From assembly GCA_000442125.1 (NCBI GenBank), contig KE546974.1:992001-1056000 (forward strand): a stretch of 64,000 bases of DNA, read 5' to 3'. Below are positions 14,268-27,640 of the stretch, one piece after another. The notes beneath the pieces were generated by a model, which was not told the origin of the DNA, did not search any database, and saw only the letters and a list, made by a program, of their open reading frames with translations. Both the position numbers and the translations under genes were made by a program. Within the stretch, counting starts at the first letter, position 1, and every line of letters begins with the position of its first letter. This stretch comes from Opeltia flavorubescens (Eukaryota > Ascomycota > Lecanoromycetes > Teloschistales > Teloschistaceae).

Positions 14268-15737
14268 AATGCTGTATTTATTATACTAATACGATAGGAA
14301 AGTTTAGTAAAAATATTGTATTCTAGTTATTTACGATATTATATAATATCTATAGGTTTATATAATATTTTCTAATTAATATTATTAACGGGTCTTTAAT
14401 ATCCTTTTAATAAGAGGTTTTTCTAAAATATAATAGGATAAGTATAACTCTACGTAATTATTTATTAGTTTAATATTACTAACTATAACGCTTTATATAA
14501 TATTTATATATAATTTATAAAGGCGAAATCTTGATCTTAGATATCTAGTATTATATCGTTAGTAGTATATTAAATAAAAGTTNTTANAAGCTNAATATTN
14601 CGNGNTANAAATATTAATANTTTATTTAAATTTAATATAATACTGTTTTAAATAATTATATCTTCGAACTATTTACTTATAATATACGTGTAGATAATTT
14701 AAAAATACGGTCTGCTTAGATACAATATATAATATACTCCTGTTAGTAATAATTTCGCATGCTGTTAGAATAATAGAGGCGAGCCCAAAGGTATAATAAA
14801 AAAGACCTTTATTAAAAGTACCCGGTATGTTATAATATAGACAAATAATATATTAAATTAATAAGTCGATATTAATTTAATATTAAAGAATATATTAACG
14901 GGTTTTAATATTAATAAATAGATAGCTAATATATATTATAATAATAGGAGTAAACTAAAGAAACTTCGAAAATTTAAGCTTATAATTATATTTAATACTT
15001 TTAAAAAAAAATTAAAATTAAAAAAAAATAATAGTCGAATATTATAGTAGAGGGTAGATAAAAAAAAATTATTAATAATAAAAAGGCCTGGTAATTAATA
15101 GTAAATAAAGCTAGGCTATATTAATATTTCTCTATATCCTATGAAGGATAGCGAGAGGATTCTAATAAATAAGTATATTAGGGTCTATAGCCTTTAGAAT
15201 AGCGTTTATTAGTTATTTTATATCCGCTTTTTTAGAATTTTTATTTAATATAAATAATCTAAAGTATATAAACTTTACTAGTATTTAGACTAAATATTAG
15301 TTTGAAAAAAAACCTAGATATTAGGCTAATATTTAGACTAAATAAAAGAATTTTGAATTTTAGTATTACTATTAAATATTAAATAAACGAAGATAATATA
15401 ATTTATTATATAATATTAACTAGTATAATATATATTTGTATAGTAATATAGATTATAATTTTATAAAATATATTAATCGAACTTTTCTTAATAAATATAT
15501 AAATAATAGTATATATATAAATTTAAAAATTTAAAGAAAACGCGGTAAAATATTAATACGTAAAATATTAAAATCTAGTAGAATTAATAATATATATAAA
15601 TATTAAGTATTCGTTTAAATACGCTTATTCTAGGAAGAAATCTAACTAGATATAGTAAATAGATAAAAAGTATAAAAGATATAGAAGCTGTATTTAATAA
15701 AAAATTAGAATATTATAGAATTATTATCTTTAATAGA
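14268..15737. other. flanking DNA between the 45-bp repeat and element B, with a lightly mutated island
   Basis: Ambiguous bases cluster at 14,583-14,620. At about 14,690-14,850 the sequence keeps an unusual number of CA and TG dinucleotides (for example TCGCATGCTG and GAGCCCAAAGG), so it escaped much of the RIP seen elsewhere. Read on the plus strand the part after 14,640 is rich in Q, K, R and E codons and may continue the same former coding unit as the 15-residue repeat, but it contains stops and I could not assign a family. It runs up to the insertion point of element B. Confidence 0.45.
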
Positions 15738-15742
15738 CCTAA
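15738..15742. repeat. left target-site duplication of Gypsy element B (CCTAA)
   Basis: CCTAA here is identical to the five bases at 23,113-23,117 just outside the other LTR. Confidence 0.92.
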
Positions 15743-15955
15743 TATAAGGTCGTTAGGCAAGCAACCTGCGAACCTCGGGTTAACGGAGCTGCGTAGTAGA
15801 ATATAGAAGATATTTATTTAGAAAATTGTAGAATTAATTACTAAAGAATTAGTAGTTTAAAGTCTATAGGGTTTTTATAAAATATAAACGCTATTTATAT
15901 TAAATATAGCTCTATTTTTTATAAACTTTATATTTACTAGGCCTTTAGCTTTATA
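15743..15955 (-). repeat. 3' LTR of Gypsy element B (213 bp)
   Basis: Matches 22,900-23,112 without gaps. Its outer left part keeps G+C-rich words such as CCTGCGAACCTCGGG, while its inner right part is strongly AT-rich. Confidence 0.92.
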
Positions 15956-18900
15956 ATTTTATTTCTTTTAACTAAATTTAGTTTTTTAAGTCCTATTAAT
16001 AGGTAATAAGTTTATATAGTATACTTCTACCTTTTACTAGCCGGTATACGGCTATATTAAAATTTATAAGAATTAACTTTATAAATTATAGGGAAACGGA
16101 CTTTATATATAATTATAAAATTTAAATATTTTATAGTTTAATTAAAAATATAATTATTTTTTTAATTTTTTTAACTAATTTAAATAGATTAAATTAATTA
16201 TTTTAATTTTATCTAAATATTTATTAATTATAGGCTTTTTATTTATAATATCTATTTAGCGTTATTTTATAAAATCTAAAAAATTAAACTTATAAATAAA
16301 TATATTAAAATTTTATTTTTTTATTTATTATAAAATAATTTTAAATAATATTAAATTCTTTTAAAACTTTTTTAAAAAATAGAATTTATAAATTTCGGCG
16401 TTTAACTATATTAAGTTATTTTTAAATATTAAATTTATAAATAAATAGTATTTTTACTATATAATTTTTTATTTTAAAATATTATTTTATTTATTATAGA
16501 ATAATAAAATATTTTAAATTTACTTTAATAGTATTAAACTATTTTTTATTATATAAAATTACTTAAAATTCGATTTTTAGCCTTAATTTACTTTTAAAAA
16601 ATATATAGTAGTAGGTATAAAATAGTCTAGAATTCCTTTTAAAATTATATTCTTTAATAAATTATAAATATAGTAAAAAAATAAGTATTTATCCTTTTAC
16701 TTAGCTATTATTTACTAAACCTCTTTTTACTTTTATAATATTTTTCTAGCGAATAATTTTTAAAATATTTAAATAATTATATTTTTTTTTAAAATTTTAT
16801 TTCTTATTAAACTACGAACTTTTTATAATTTTTTTTTTACTTTAAATTTAAAATTATAATCTATTATATAAATAAAAACTTTAATAACTATTATAAACTA
16901 TTTATTAAATTATAATATTAAAATTATAAATTCCTTTTATTTCTTCAAAATTTTCGTTTAATTTTATAAATTTTAGCTAATTTAGTAGGTAAATAAATCT
17001 AAACTTAATTTTTTTAAATTCTTTATATAACTTTTACTATAGCTTTTTTATTTAAAAAAGATTATAAAAAGGAATTATAATTAAAAAATATATAAAAAAT
17101 AGATTGTTTAAATATTTAAATTATAATTCTACGATTTATAATTTTTATAATACTTTTAAATAATTACTTAAATTTTAAAATTCTTTTAAACTAAATATTA
17201 ATATAGTTTTTTTTAATTAATAAAAGTCTAATTTAATATATATAATATATTAAACGCTTTATAATAAATTTTAAATATATTTATTATATATTTATAAAAA
17301 AGGCTATTAAAAATAATTACTATTTTTTTATTAATTATTTATATAAATAGGATATTTACCCTTTAAAATAGTAATATATATTTAGAAATTTTTTTTAATA
17401 CTTCTATTTAAAAGCGAACTTTAAAGTTATCTTCGCTTTTTAATAGCGATATTTTTAAAAATTAAAAATAAAACTTTCTATAAAATATAAGCCTATTAAT
17501 ACTACTATTTTAATAATAATAAATATAATTAAATTTTTTACTTTTATAATAAAAAAAACTTTTACTTCGCTATAAAATATAATAAATAATATTTAATAAA
17601 TTATTAAAAAAATATATATTAATAATTATTCTCTTTATTATTTATTTAAAACCTTTATTAATAATTTATTTTTAAATATAATAGTTAATAATTTTATTAA
17701 AAAATACGGGTATATTATAAATTAATTTATAGAAATAATAATAATTTAAATTAGTATAATAATATAAATTCTTTAATTTATATATAAATTTCTAATAATA
17801 ATTTTCTAAATAATTAATAAATTTTATATAGTTTACCCCTTTTCCTTTTACCTTTAGATCTACTTTTTATTCTAGCTCTCGTTCTTTTTAACGTACTTAT
17901 TTTTAATCTTATTTATTTAAAATTTTTAATAGATTCCTTTATATTATTTAAATTACTAACTAGTTTTTAAAAATTTTTTAAAAATATAATATTAATTTAA
18001 TAAATTAAATATTAAAATTTACTTTTAATTATATATTTATTAAATTCCTATTTTATTTTTTATTTTTTTTTATCTTTTATTAAAATAGGTTAAAACTTAA
18101 AATTTTTATTATAAAAATACTATAATTTAAATAAACTAATATAGAATATAAAATAGATTCTTTTATATTATTTAAATAACTTAAAGAAATTAGTTTATTT
18201 ATTAATTTTTTTTAGAACTTTAAAAAGCTTTAATTATTTTTAGTCTAGCTTTTTCTTAAATTTTAAAGTATAGATATTTATATTCTATAATAATATTTTA
18301 TTATCTTTTTAAAAGTTTATAATTTTATAATAAATATTATAATATTTTACCTATTATTTAAAAACTTTTTTATAAAATTTAGTTATATATTTTTTTAAAT
18401 TTTTTAACTAATTTATTCTTTTAAATATTAAAATCGCTTTTTTTTAAAAAATTATATTCTTAATCTTAATTTTTAAAGTAATAAAATACTTTTTAAATAA
18501 TTTATTTAGCGGTTTACTAGTACTTGTATATATATTATTATTATAGATAAATTCTATTAAAAATAATAATTTTAATTAATTATTTTATTTATAATTATAA
18601 TAAATTTATAAGTAATATTTTAAAAATTAATTTTAATACTTTATTTAGCTATTAATTTAAAAATAAAATATAATTTTAAGTTTTTTTTTAATATTTAAAT
18701 AGTAATAAAAAATATTTTAGAATTTATTTATAAAAAACGACCTTTTATTATTAATAATTTCCTGTATAATTTTATAATATTTAATAAATTCGCGTTATAA
18801 TAGCTTTATAAACCTTTCTATATTAATATTTTTAATAATAAAAAAATAAATTATATATTTAATTAATTTATCTACTAATATAAAAATTAAATTAGAGGTC

Positions 18901-20262
18901 CTTTTTATATAAAAATCGGTTATAGATAATAATTTAATAATAAAATCTATTATTATTATATAAAATAGTTTTATATTTTTTAATAAAGTTAGTTTTAATT
19001 AATTATAAAGTCTATAATAATAGATTAATACTTTTTAATAATTAAAATATATTTTATAATAATTTTTTATTTTTTTAATTATATTTAATTAATAATATTT
19101 TTTATAAATTTAATCCTTTATTTTTTTTTTTATAAAATAACCCGCCTTAAAATTATTATAATTTATATAAAAAAAATTTTTTTTATCGCCGGATTATTAA
19201 GTATATAAATTATTAAACTTTTTTAAAATAACTTATTTTTTTTTATTCTCTATTTTAAAAGTTTTTCCTAATTAGTAGTAAATCTTTAACGCTATTCCTT
19301 TTTTATAATAAAAGTATCCCTTTATTAAAATTTAAAAAGCTACTTTATTATAGGTAATTATATATTTAAAAAAAAATTTTTAATTTAATAACCTATTAAA
19401 TTAAAAATTAGAAGTTTTTAAAATTTAAAAATCTATAAACTTTTTTAAATTCTTTTTTATTTTTATAAATAGCGAGGGTATTTATAATAATTATACTATT
19501 TAATTATATTCTTAAAATTACTATAAATCTAATTATTATAGATATTTTATTTTCTTTTTATAATTTAAGCTAGTAGTTTTTATTATAAAGTTTATTTTAT
19601 AAAATTAATAAAAAATTATTATTATTATTTTTATTATTATTAAATTTTATAATATTAAGCCTTTTAAATAATATATCGGCTAGGTTTAATAAACCTTTTT
19701 AGTATTTTATATAGAGATTAAATATAGTTAATTTTTTTATTTATTATACTTATTTTATAATAAGCTTTTTTATAATTATAAAATACCTAAAATTATTATA
19801 ATTTAAAATTATATAGATTACTTTTTTAATTTTTAAAAAATAATACGGCTAATTTTTAAAATCTAGTATTATAATATAAAGCTTTTTATTATATATATTC
19901 TAGTAGAATATAACGCTCTTGAATTTATAATTAAAGAATATTATTAAATATTAATATAAACTTTTTTTTAATTTTTAGTTAAAAATTCTTACTACTTTAT
20001 ACTTTAATATATTTATTCTTTTATAAATTTCAGTATTTATAATATAATACTATAAAATAAAGGTTAAAATAAAAAGTTTTTTATACTTTTTTAAATTAAA
20101 TAAATTTAGGTTTAATCTACCTTTTTTTTATATTTTATATTAAGTTAATTAAAAAAGCAGCTATTTATAAAAAATCTTTTATAAATTATTTATAAAATCC
20201 TGCGAATCTTAAGAATATTAGAATATCTTTTATATTTTCTAGTACTAGCTATTTATTTATAG

Positions 20263-20293
20263 NNTCGATTTTTAAAAANTCTATATAAATTNN
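20263..20293. other. ambiguous bases (N) inside element B
   Basis: Five N calls are scattered through the reverse transcriptase region. They look like unresolved differences between repeat copies. Confidence 0.85.
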
Positions 20294-22899
20294 TTATTAA
20301 CCTATTATAAAGCCTAAAAATATAATTTTAATATAATTAAAAATATATTTTAATAGTTTTATATATAAATAATACCTTAATAAAGTTTTAATAATTATAT
20401 AAATATATTTTTTATATTTTTTATTATTTTTAAAATAGATTAATATATTATTTAAATAAATAATATAAAATATATTTAAATAAAGTTCCAAAGCTTTATT
20501 AATATATAATAAAAATATAATAAAAGTATTTATAGATTTAAATAGTATAATTTAATATTTAAACTACCTATAATAAATTTAAAATATATTTTTCTATTTA
20601 TTTCTTTATTTAATTTAAATATAATAATAAATATTATAAATATTAATTTTAATAAATTACTTTATATATATAAAACTATTTAAGATTTTTAATAATAAAA
20701 ATAAAAGAAATTTATCTTTAATAATAATTTTATTAAAACCTCTATAACCTATATATAATTATAAACTACTATTTACCTTTTTACTAAATAGTACTAGTAC
20801 TTTGACTTAATTATTTAAAAGTTTTATTTAGCCTTTAGTTTATATATTAATAAGGTAGTTTTAAATTACTACTAATTTACTTAATAATATATTATAGATT
20901 AGATCTATTTTTAGTTATTTATCTAGCTTTAAATTTATAAAATATTTTATTTAATTATATATATTTAAACTATTAATAAATTCTTTTAAAAAAAACTCTA
21001 TTAAGTTTTATAAAACCGGCGGAATTTTAGAATTTTTAGCCTATATTATACCGTATCTCGCTATTTCTAAAATAACTATTTCTATTTCTAAATTAAATAT
21101 TAATTAATAAAAATATATAATTTATATTTTATTTCTTCTATTTACTACTAATATTATTAATTTAGTAAATTCCTCTATAATATAAATACGGATCTAGTTT
21201 AATACCGCTTTATAAATAGTAGAAATACTTTTATAAATCTATTTCTAATCTCGTTAGCGAATATTAAAATCTATATCTACTAGCTAAAAATAGTCTAAAA
21301 TTATATTATATTTATATATTTCTATTATATAGTAATTATTATTCTAATATTCTTTTACCTTATAATTATCTATTAAACTTATATCTAATAAATAAAAATT
21401 ATAAAATAGAATTTAATAACTATTTACCGCTTTAATTTACTTTAAAATAATTTATATTTTAAATAAAAAATATTTTTTATTAAATATTTATAAAATAAAA
21501 TTTCTTTTTATATTAGAATTAATTAAATAATAAACTATTTAAAATTTTATAAAAGTATTAATATATATAAAAACTATTATAATAAATACCTACTATCTAA
21601 TTATAAATAACTCTAATATAATAGCGGTATATATTAAAACTTATTTTTCTTTTATATTCCTTTTCCTTTATTATATTTTTTTTATTTTTTTTATAAATTT
21701 AAGGTATATAAAATTATCTACTTTATATTTTTTAGTTTTATAAGTATAATATTTTATTTTAAATACTATTTTTTTATATTTTTTTAAATATTTAATTAAA
21801 TTTTAACTACTGCTTTTACTATAATTTAAACTTTTTTTTTTTTTTTTATAAATTTTTTTTTTAACTACTTCGTTTAAAGAATTAAATATTTTTATTAAAT
21901 ATTTTATAATTTAATTTAAATATAATACCTATACTTTATAAATATTATTTTAGTATATTAGATTATATTAAAAAGGTTTAAAAGATTTTTAATTTTTAAA
22001 ACTTTATAATACTTTATTTTTAATTTACTTATCTACTTTAATTTATAAATAAAAAATTTTTATAAATTTATTTATTAAATAATTTAAATTATTATATTAT
22101 TATTATAAATACTAATTAAATATAAATATTAACTATAATTCTAGCTATTTTATAAATTCTAGCTAAATTTTTATTTATATATTCCGGATCGCTAGGCTAT
22201 TAAATATATTTTTATAATATTTAATAAAATTATTTTAAATAAATAACTTATTTTTAATGTTTAATATTTTAATATAATCGCGCTATCTAATTTTAAATTT
22301 ATTACTAAATTTAAAAATTATCTAGCGAATTTTTTCTTTTTATATAAAAAAATCGTTTTATAAAATACTAATATATATTTTATAATTAATAAACTACTAT
22401 ATTAAAACTTTATATTTAATATATAGCTATTTATTAAATATTTTTAGCCTATTAGTTTTCTTTTTAATATTTAAAAAAGACTAGTAATAACTATTATTAT
22501 ATTACTTTTAATAGTTTATACTAGCTTTTAATTTAATAAGTTATAAACGAGTTTTTAATAATTTATTCTTTAATTTTAATTTTTAAATATAAAACTAGGT
22601 TTATAATATTTATATTCTAGTTTTTTCTTTTAATAAAGTTAATTTATTAAAGGTTTTATTTATTTAATCGCTTATTATTCTAATATTTTTTTTATTAAAT
22701 AAAAATACGTTCGCCGGGTTATTTTTATTATTTCCGCCCGGATTTTTAAATAAATTTTACTCACTATTATTAAACTCTATAATTCAGTCCTTTTATAAAA
22801 CTTTTAACTATTTTAAAACTTATATACGAGGTTTTCTTTTTTAAACTCCTCTTATTATTTTTACTAGGCAACTCCTTATAATTAAGAAGTAATTAGATT

Positions 22900-23112
22900 T
22901 ATAAAATCGCTAGATAAATAGCCTATAAACCTTAGGTTAACGGAGCTACGTAATAAAATATAAAAGACGTTTATCTAGAAAATAATAGAACTAATTATTA
23001 AAGAATTAGTAGCCTAGAGCCTGTAGGGTTTTTATTAAATATAGGCGCTACCCGTATTAAATATAGCCCTATCTCCTGCGAACTTTATACCCGCTGGACC
23101 TCCGGCCTTACA
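22900..23112 (-). repeat. 5' LTR of Gypsy element B (213 bp)
   Basis: Direct repeat of 15,743-15,955 and inverse repeat of 58,900-59,112, all the same length. The outer right end (about 23,040-23,112) is the best preserved part and ends GGCCTTACA, which gives the original TG...CA terminus in element orientation. Confidence 0.93.
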
Positions 23113-23117
23113 CCTAA
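23113..23117. repeat. right target-site duplication of element B (CCTAA)
   Basis: Identical to 15,738-15,742. Confidence 0.92.
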
Positions 23118-23765
23118 ACTAGCTGAACTGCTGCTATTCTAGCTAAATTATAGCTAAATTGCGGCTTAATCTGTTTAAATTAGTAGCCTGCTCGTATATA
23201 AATAGATAAGATTATACGGTAGATGCGATAAAAATTTATATTTGCCACCCGAATGGTTTTACTGATAACTGGCTTATTAATATTTCGTTATAATAATTAA
23301 AAAGTATATACTAATACTAAACGGAATAATCCTTAAATTAATAAATATAGTAATAAAATTCTTTAAAATTTTATTCTATCGCTTTATAAAATACTTTATA
23401 GGCTTATATATAAACTGTACAATTATAGTTTTATAGTTGTATTGTAATAGTATTATAGTTACTAGGTACGCTATTATAGTATAACGGTTGTAAAGATATA
23501 TTTTAATTATAATAGTAATATTCCGTTGTATAATTAATTTTAATAATAGTAGTATATTATTAATTTTAAGTTTAATATAATTATAAGTTATAATTTAAAA
23601 GGCAGTAGTAGTATTATATCTCAGCTATAAATATTTTATAGCAGCTATATAGAAATTTAGATATAGTTATAGTTATAATTGCAGATATTATAGTATAGAT
23701 ATATATAATATATTATATCTTACCTAAAATATAAAAAGAAATCCTTTAATCTAAAGTAATAATAT
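23118..23765. other. lightly mutated flank of element B, no gene recognised
   Basis: The first ~170 bases keep CA and TG dinucleotides (AGCTGAACTGCTGCT, ATTTGCCACCCGAATGG) and look close to un-RIPed DNA. After about 23,300 the sequence returns to AT-rich. This is the continuation of the locus at 15,737 that element B interrupted. I could not identify a protein on either strand. Confidence 0.5.
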
Positions 23766-23769
23766 ATAT

Positions 23770-24215
23770 TTAATAAAAAAAATACTTTTCAAATCTAGTA
23801 TTATACTATATATATAATAAAAAAAGTAATTTCAAGATATAATATTATAGTATATACGGAATAAAAAAAGTAATTCCTAAATTTATTATAGTAACCTATA
23901 TATAATAAGAAAAGGAATTCCTAGATATAATATTATAGTATATGCGAAATACAAAAAATAATTTCTAAATATAATATTATAGTATATACTAAACAAATAA
24001 AACAATTTATAAATCTATTATAATAACCTATATATACTAAAAAAAGGAATTCCTAGATATAGTATTATAGTATATACGGAATAAAAAAAACAATTTCTAG
24101 ATCTATTATAGTAACCTATACGCAATAAAAAAAGTAATTTCTAAGTCTAGTATTATACTATATACGCGATAAAAAAAGGGATTCCTTAATAAAGTATAAT
24201 AATATATATATAATC
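23770..24215. repeat. minisatellite array 1, about ten copies of a 43-45 bp unit
   Basis: Units begin with a word like ATTCCTAGATATA or TTTCTAGATCTA and continue with TATTATAGTATAT then a run of A. Successive unit starts are at about 23,787, 23,830, 23,874, 23,917, 23,962, 24,006, 24,049, 24,093, 24,138 and 24,181. A higher-order period of about 132 bp (three units) is visible: copies at 23,917 and 24,049 are more alike than adjacent ones, and the variant ending AACCTAT recurs. No spacer diversity and no palindromic repeat, so it is not a CRISPR array. Confidence 0.88.
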
Positions 24216-25030
24216 AAAAAAAAATCTTCTAAAACCTTGTAAATAAATTAATATTATTTAGATAATATTTAAAAGATCCTTTATTATTATATTTTAAAAA
24301 AGTATTATTGAACTAACTATTACCTTTATAAATTATAAAATCTAGAAGGTCTATAAAAAAAAGTACTATATAACTAACTATTATTTTTATAAATTATAAA
24401 ACCTAGTAAATCTATAAAATAAAAAAAGAAAATTATTTATTAAATAAAAAAAAAAGTAAAAAAAAATAATCTATTAATATATTATTTTATTACTTTAGCT
24501 TATATAGCGTTTAACCTTTAATTTTTTCCTTTAAAATATTTTTTAAATTTCCTATACTAGCGTATACCTAGCCTTTTAAGCTGTTTTATAAATTAACTAG
24601 CGTTTCAAGTTAAGCTTGATTTTTTTATATTAATAAATAAAATATATATTTATTAACTATAAATTGAATCTTTTAAAAAAATAAACTTTATTTAAATCGT
24701 CTAGATTTAAAAAAGAGTCCGGGCCTTTTGAAAAACTCCGCTATATATTATTAATATAGTCTATTTTTTAAATTAGAATAATAGAGTATTAACCTTTATA
24801 TCTATTAGAGATTAGATATAGAATATCGATAGATATTATTAATTAAATTTTTATTTTTTATCTCGAGCTGTATTTTTTTAAAATATACTACTCTATTTAT
24901 TAAAAGCGTATTATTATTATTTATACTATTTAACTTAAAGTAATTATTATAGTAGTATTTAGTTTTATACTCTTTATTATAGCTATTATATTTATTTTAA
25001 CCGTTTAATAACTATAAAACTATTTTAAAA
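24216..25030. other. unassigned AT-rich DNA with a two-copy 61-bp repeat
   Basis: Two copies of a 61-bp unit containing AACTAACTATTA lie at 24,301 and 24,362. The remainder shows no recognisable coding remnant. A weak minus-strand reading at about 24,540-24,720 is rich in K, Q, N and L, but I cannot assign it. Confidence 0.4.
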
Positions 25031-25034
25031 TATT

Positions 25035-25400
25035 AATAATTAAGGATACTAAAGTATTTAAACTGGAAAATAGAATAAAATAATTATAAAATACTATAGA
25101 TAACGAATAATTTAAACTAGGAAATAAAATAATATAATTATAGAATATTATAAGCATTAAAATTTTTTGTTAGGAAATAATAGAATATAATAATAGAATA
25201 CTATAGATACTAAATAGTTTAAACTAGAAAATAATAGAGTACAATAATAAAATACTATAGGTATTAAATAATTTAAGCTAGGAAATAAGTGGATATAATA
25301 ATAAATTACTATAAATATAAACTAATTTAAGCTAGAAAATAGAACAATATAATTATAGAAGATAATAGATATTAAATAACTTAAACTAGAAAATAGAAAA
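25035..25400 (+). repeat. minisatellite array 2, about seven copies of a 53-55 bp unit
   Basis: Each unit carries TTTAAACTAGGAAATA or a close variant, then a stretch ending ACTATAGATAC. Cores lie at about 25,059, 25,112, 25,165, 25,219, 25,273, 25,328 and 25,381. The same unit occurs in inverse orientation from 26,640 onwards. One 23-base segment (25,110-25,132) is an exact reverse complement of 26,968-26,990. Confidence 0.87.
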
Positions 25401-26635
25401 TTTACTTTAATCTATTCCGATTTTTTACTACTTTATATATATAAACTTTTCTACTATTATTAATAGCCTATTATTAAGTTTTTAAAGCCTTTTCTATTAA
25501 AATCGATATTTTAGTTAAAATATACTACTTTATTTTTTAAATTATTAAAAGCGCCTTTTAATTTATCGAGCTTTATATATAAATAATTATTCTATAGTAT
25601 AATAATATAAAGTAGCGTTATATCGCGCTATAGTATTTAATATTCTATAAATAGGATATAATTTAGGAGTAATCTATATTTTATATCTATTAGCGTATAT
25701 ATTATCGTAAGTTTTTTAGGCGCTTATAACTATAAGTTTTCCTTTTTATATTAATTAAATAGAGCTTAACGGATAATAAGATTTTATTATAATTTATAGG
25801 ATTTGAATTATTATATTTTATAATATTTATTTTACAGCTTATACTATAATATTTATATAAACGCGGATAGATTTATTTTTTTATTTTAATAAATTAAGCT
25901 ATAAATTTTTAAAAAGCTTAGTTAAATAATTTAATTTTTTTTATATTCTTTTTTAAATATTTTTTCGCGATAGAATTATTTTTTTAAAAATAGGTCGCTA
26001 GAAGATCTAGACTTATATATATAGCTATTAAAGGTTTTTTATAAATTTAATAAAGTTTTAAATTAATAAAATTTTTTCTTTTAAAAACCTCGGTTTTTAT
26101 AGTTATATTTAATTAATTTTTTAATTTAGGCTTAATTTTAATTTAAGATATAATTAAAGTAGAAAAATAAATTTTAAAGTATTAAATTAGGAATTTTATA
26201 TATTAGATATAAATTATAAGTAAAGTTTAAAATAATACTTACTTAAATATTTTAACGTGTATAAATTTATAAAAAAAATATTAAAGTATATTAAATTAAA
26301 TATTTAAATATTTAAATTTAGGAAAAAAATCATTTAATATAAGTTTAAAAGTATTTATTAAAAATAATAAAGTAATTTAAACTTTAAAGGATTAAATTAA
26401 AATAATTTTAAAATATAATATATAAATAAATTTAAAATAATAACTATATTTATATCGATAATATATAATTATAAAAAGGGGGGTTAAAAAAAAAGGTATT
26501 AAAAAGAAAGGATAATTAGATAAATAAAAGAGTTTTATTAAGTTTTAATATTAGTATTACTATAATTAAAAGTCTTTTATATATATTTATACGCTTTTTT
26601 TTCTATTTTACGTTTTAGTTTATAGAATTGTAAGA
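25401..26635. other. unassigned AT-rich DNA between the inverted minisatellite arrays
   Basis: About 1.2 kb with no open frame, no recognised domain and no terminal motif. It is bracketed by inversely oriented copies of the same 54-bp unit, so it may be the core of a composite element or simply intervening DNA. Confidence 0.4.
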
Positions 26636-26639
26636 TATT

Positions 26640-27640
26640 ACGTTAATATATTTTCTATTCTATTTTCTAGCTTATAAAGATATTAAATACTATATTAATA
26701 TATTTTCTATTCTATTTTTTAACTTTTAAAAGTATTAAAAACTATATTAATATATTTTTTAATTTTGTTTTTATTTTTTAAAGGTATTAGATACTATACT
26801 AATCAACGTTTTATTCTATTTTCTAGATTGGCTAATAGCTGCCTATAAGACCGACGAGCCTCTTATTCTATTTTCTAGTATAGGATATAGCTAGTAATTA
26901 TATTAATATACATTTTATCCAAAATTTTTAATTTAAATAATAGCTGCCTATTATATTAATAAGCCTTTTATTTTATTTCCTAGTTTAAATAGGGAATATT
27001 TTTACTAGCGATAATAGTTATAATAGATTTTCTAGTATAGTTATTAGCGATATTATATACGATAATAGTAATATATAAATCTTTAACCTAGTATATAAAC
27101 GCTACTATTAGCGATAGTTACTAAAATTTATTTTTTAATATAAGCTATCTACTGGATAGGTTTTAATAAAAAATAATAGATATTTCCTAGTATAGTATAC
27201 TAGTTCTACTGATAGCGATAAATATTAAGAGGTATTTTTTAGTATAAAAGATCTATTAGCGATATAAACTAACGCTAAATTATATCTTCTAGTATAAGAG
27301 TTTTATAGACTTTAAATAATAAATATTAAATCGGAAATAATAATTTAAAAGGCCTATTAATAATATAGATATATATTAAATCGTATTTTTTAGTATAAAA
27401 AGCTTTTTAACTTTAAATAATAAGTATTAAAGGGAAATATCCGGTATAAAAGGTTTATAAACTTTATAGGATATACGCTAGATTATAATTCCCGGTATAA
27501 AAGATATACTAGCGATATAGATATATAATAAATCGTATTTCCTAGTATAAAAAGATTATTAGCCTTTTGAGATATATACTAGAATATATTTCCTTATATA
27601 AAAGGTCTACTAGCAATAGAAAGTATTATAAATAAAAAAA
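26640..27640 (-). repeat. minisatellite array 3, about nineteen copies of a 50-54 bp unit, inverse to array 2
   Basis: The first part (26,640-26,990) holds units with TCTATTTTCTAG that are the reverse complement of array 2. From about 27,028 to 27,640 the units change gradually to a form with TTTCCTAGTATAAAAG followed by TATTAGCGATATA, with cores near 27,086, 27,183, 27,235, 27,285, 27,385, 27,437, 27,488, 27,537 and 27,587. The shared TTCCTAG core makes it likely that both parts, and perhaps array 1, derive from one repeat family. The divergence among units is more than C/T changes alone. Confidence 0.82.

Larger units (their letters stand above)
15743..23112 (-). mobile_element. Ty3/Gypsy retrotransposon B, 7.4 kb, complete in outline, minus strand, fossil
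   Basis: Two 213-bp direct repeats (15,743-15,955 and 22,900-23,112) and a perfect 5-bp target duplication bound it. It belongs to the same family as element C at 58,900: the LTR, the start of gag and the reverse transcriptase align in inverse orientation. By that comparison gag lies leftward from about 22,850, reverse transcriptase around 20,300-20,900, RNase H about 19,630-20,210 and integrase about 18,560-19,210. The longest open stretch, 64 codons on the minus strand at 20,297-20,491, is the palm region of the reverse transcriptase and not an independent gene. About 1.9 kb of weakly readable sequence separates the polyprotein end from the 3' LTR on the left. The element is heavily broken (dozens of breaks), and LTR divergence is dominated by transitions. 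Confidence 0.93.

Noticed and set aside
20297-20491. 64-codon open frame on the minus strand
   Set aside because: It is the palm region of the reverse transcriptase of Gypsy element B and matches the same region of element C. It is not a separate gene.
23770-24215. CRISPR array
   Set aside because: Units are contiguous without unique spacers, drift gradually, and sit in a eukaryotic context without cas genes.
24540-24720. Pogo/Fot1-type transposase tail on the minus strand
   Set aside because: Only composition and a weak helical pattern suggest it. No DDE catalytic motif was found in the neighbouring sequence.
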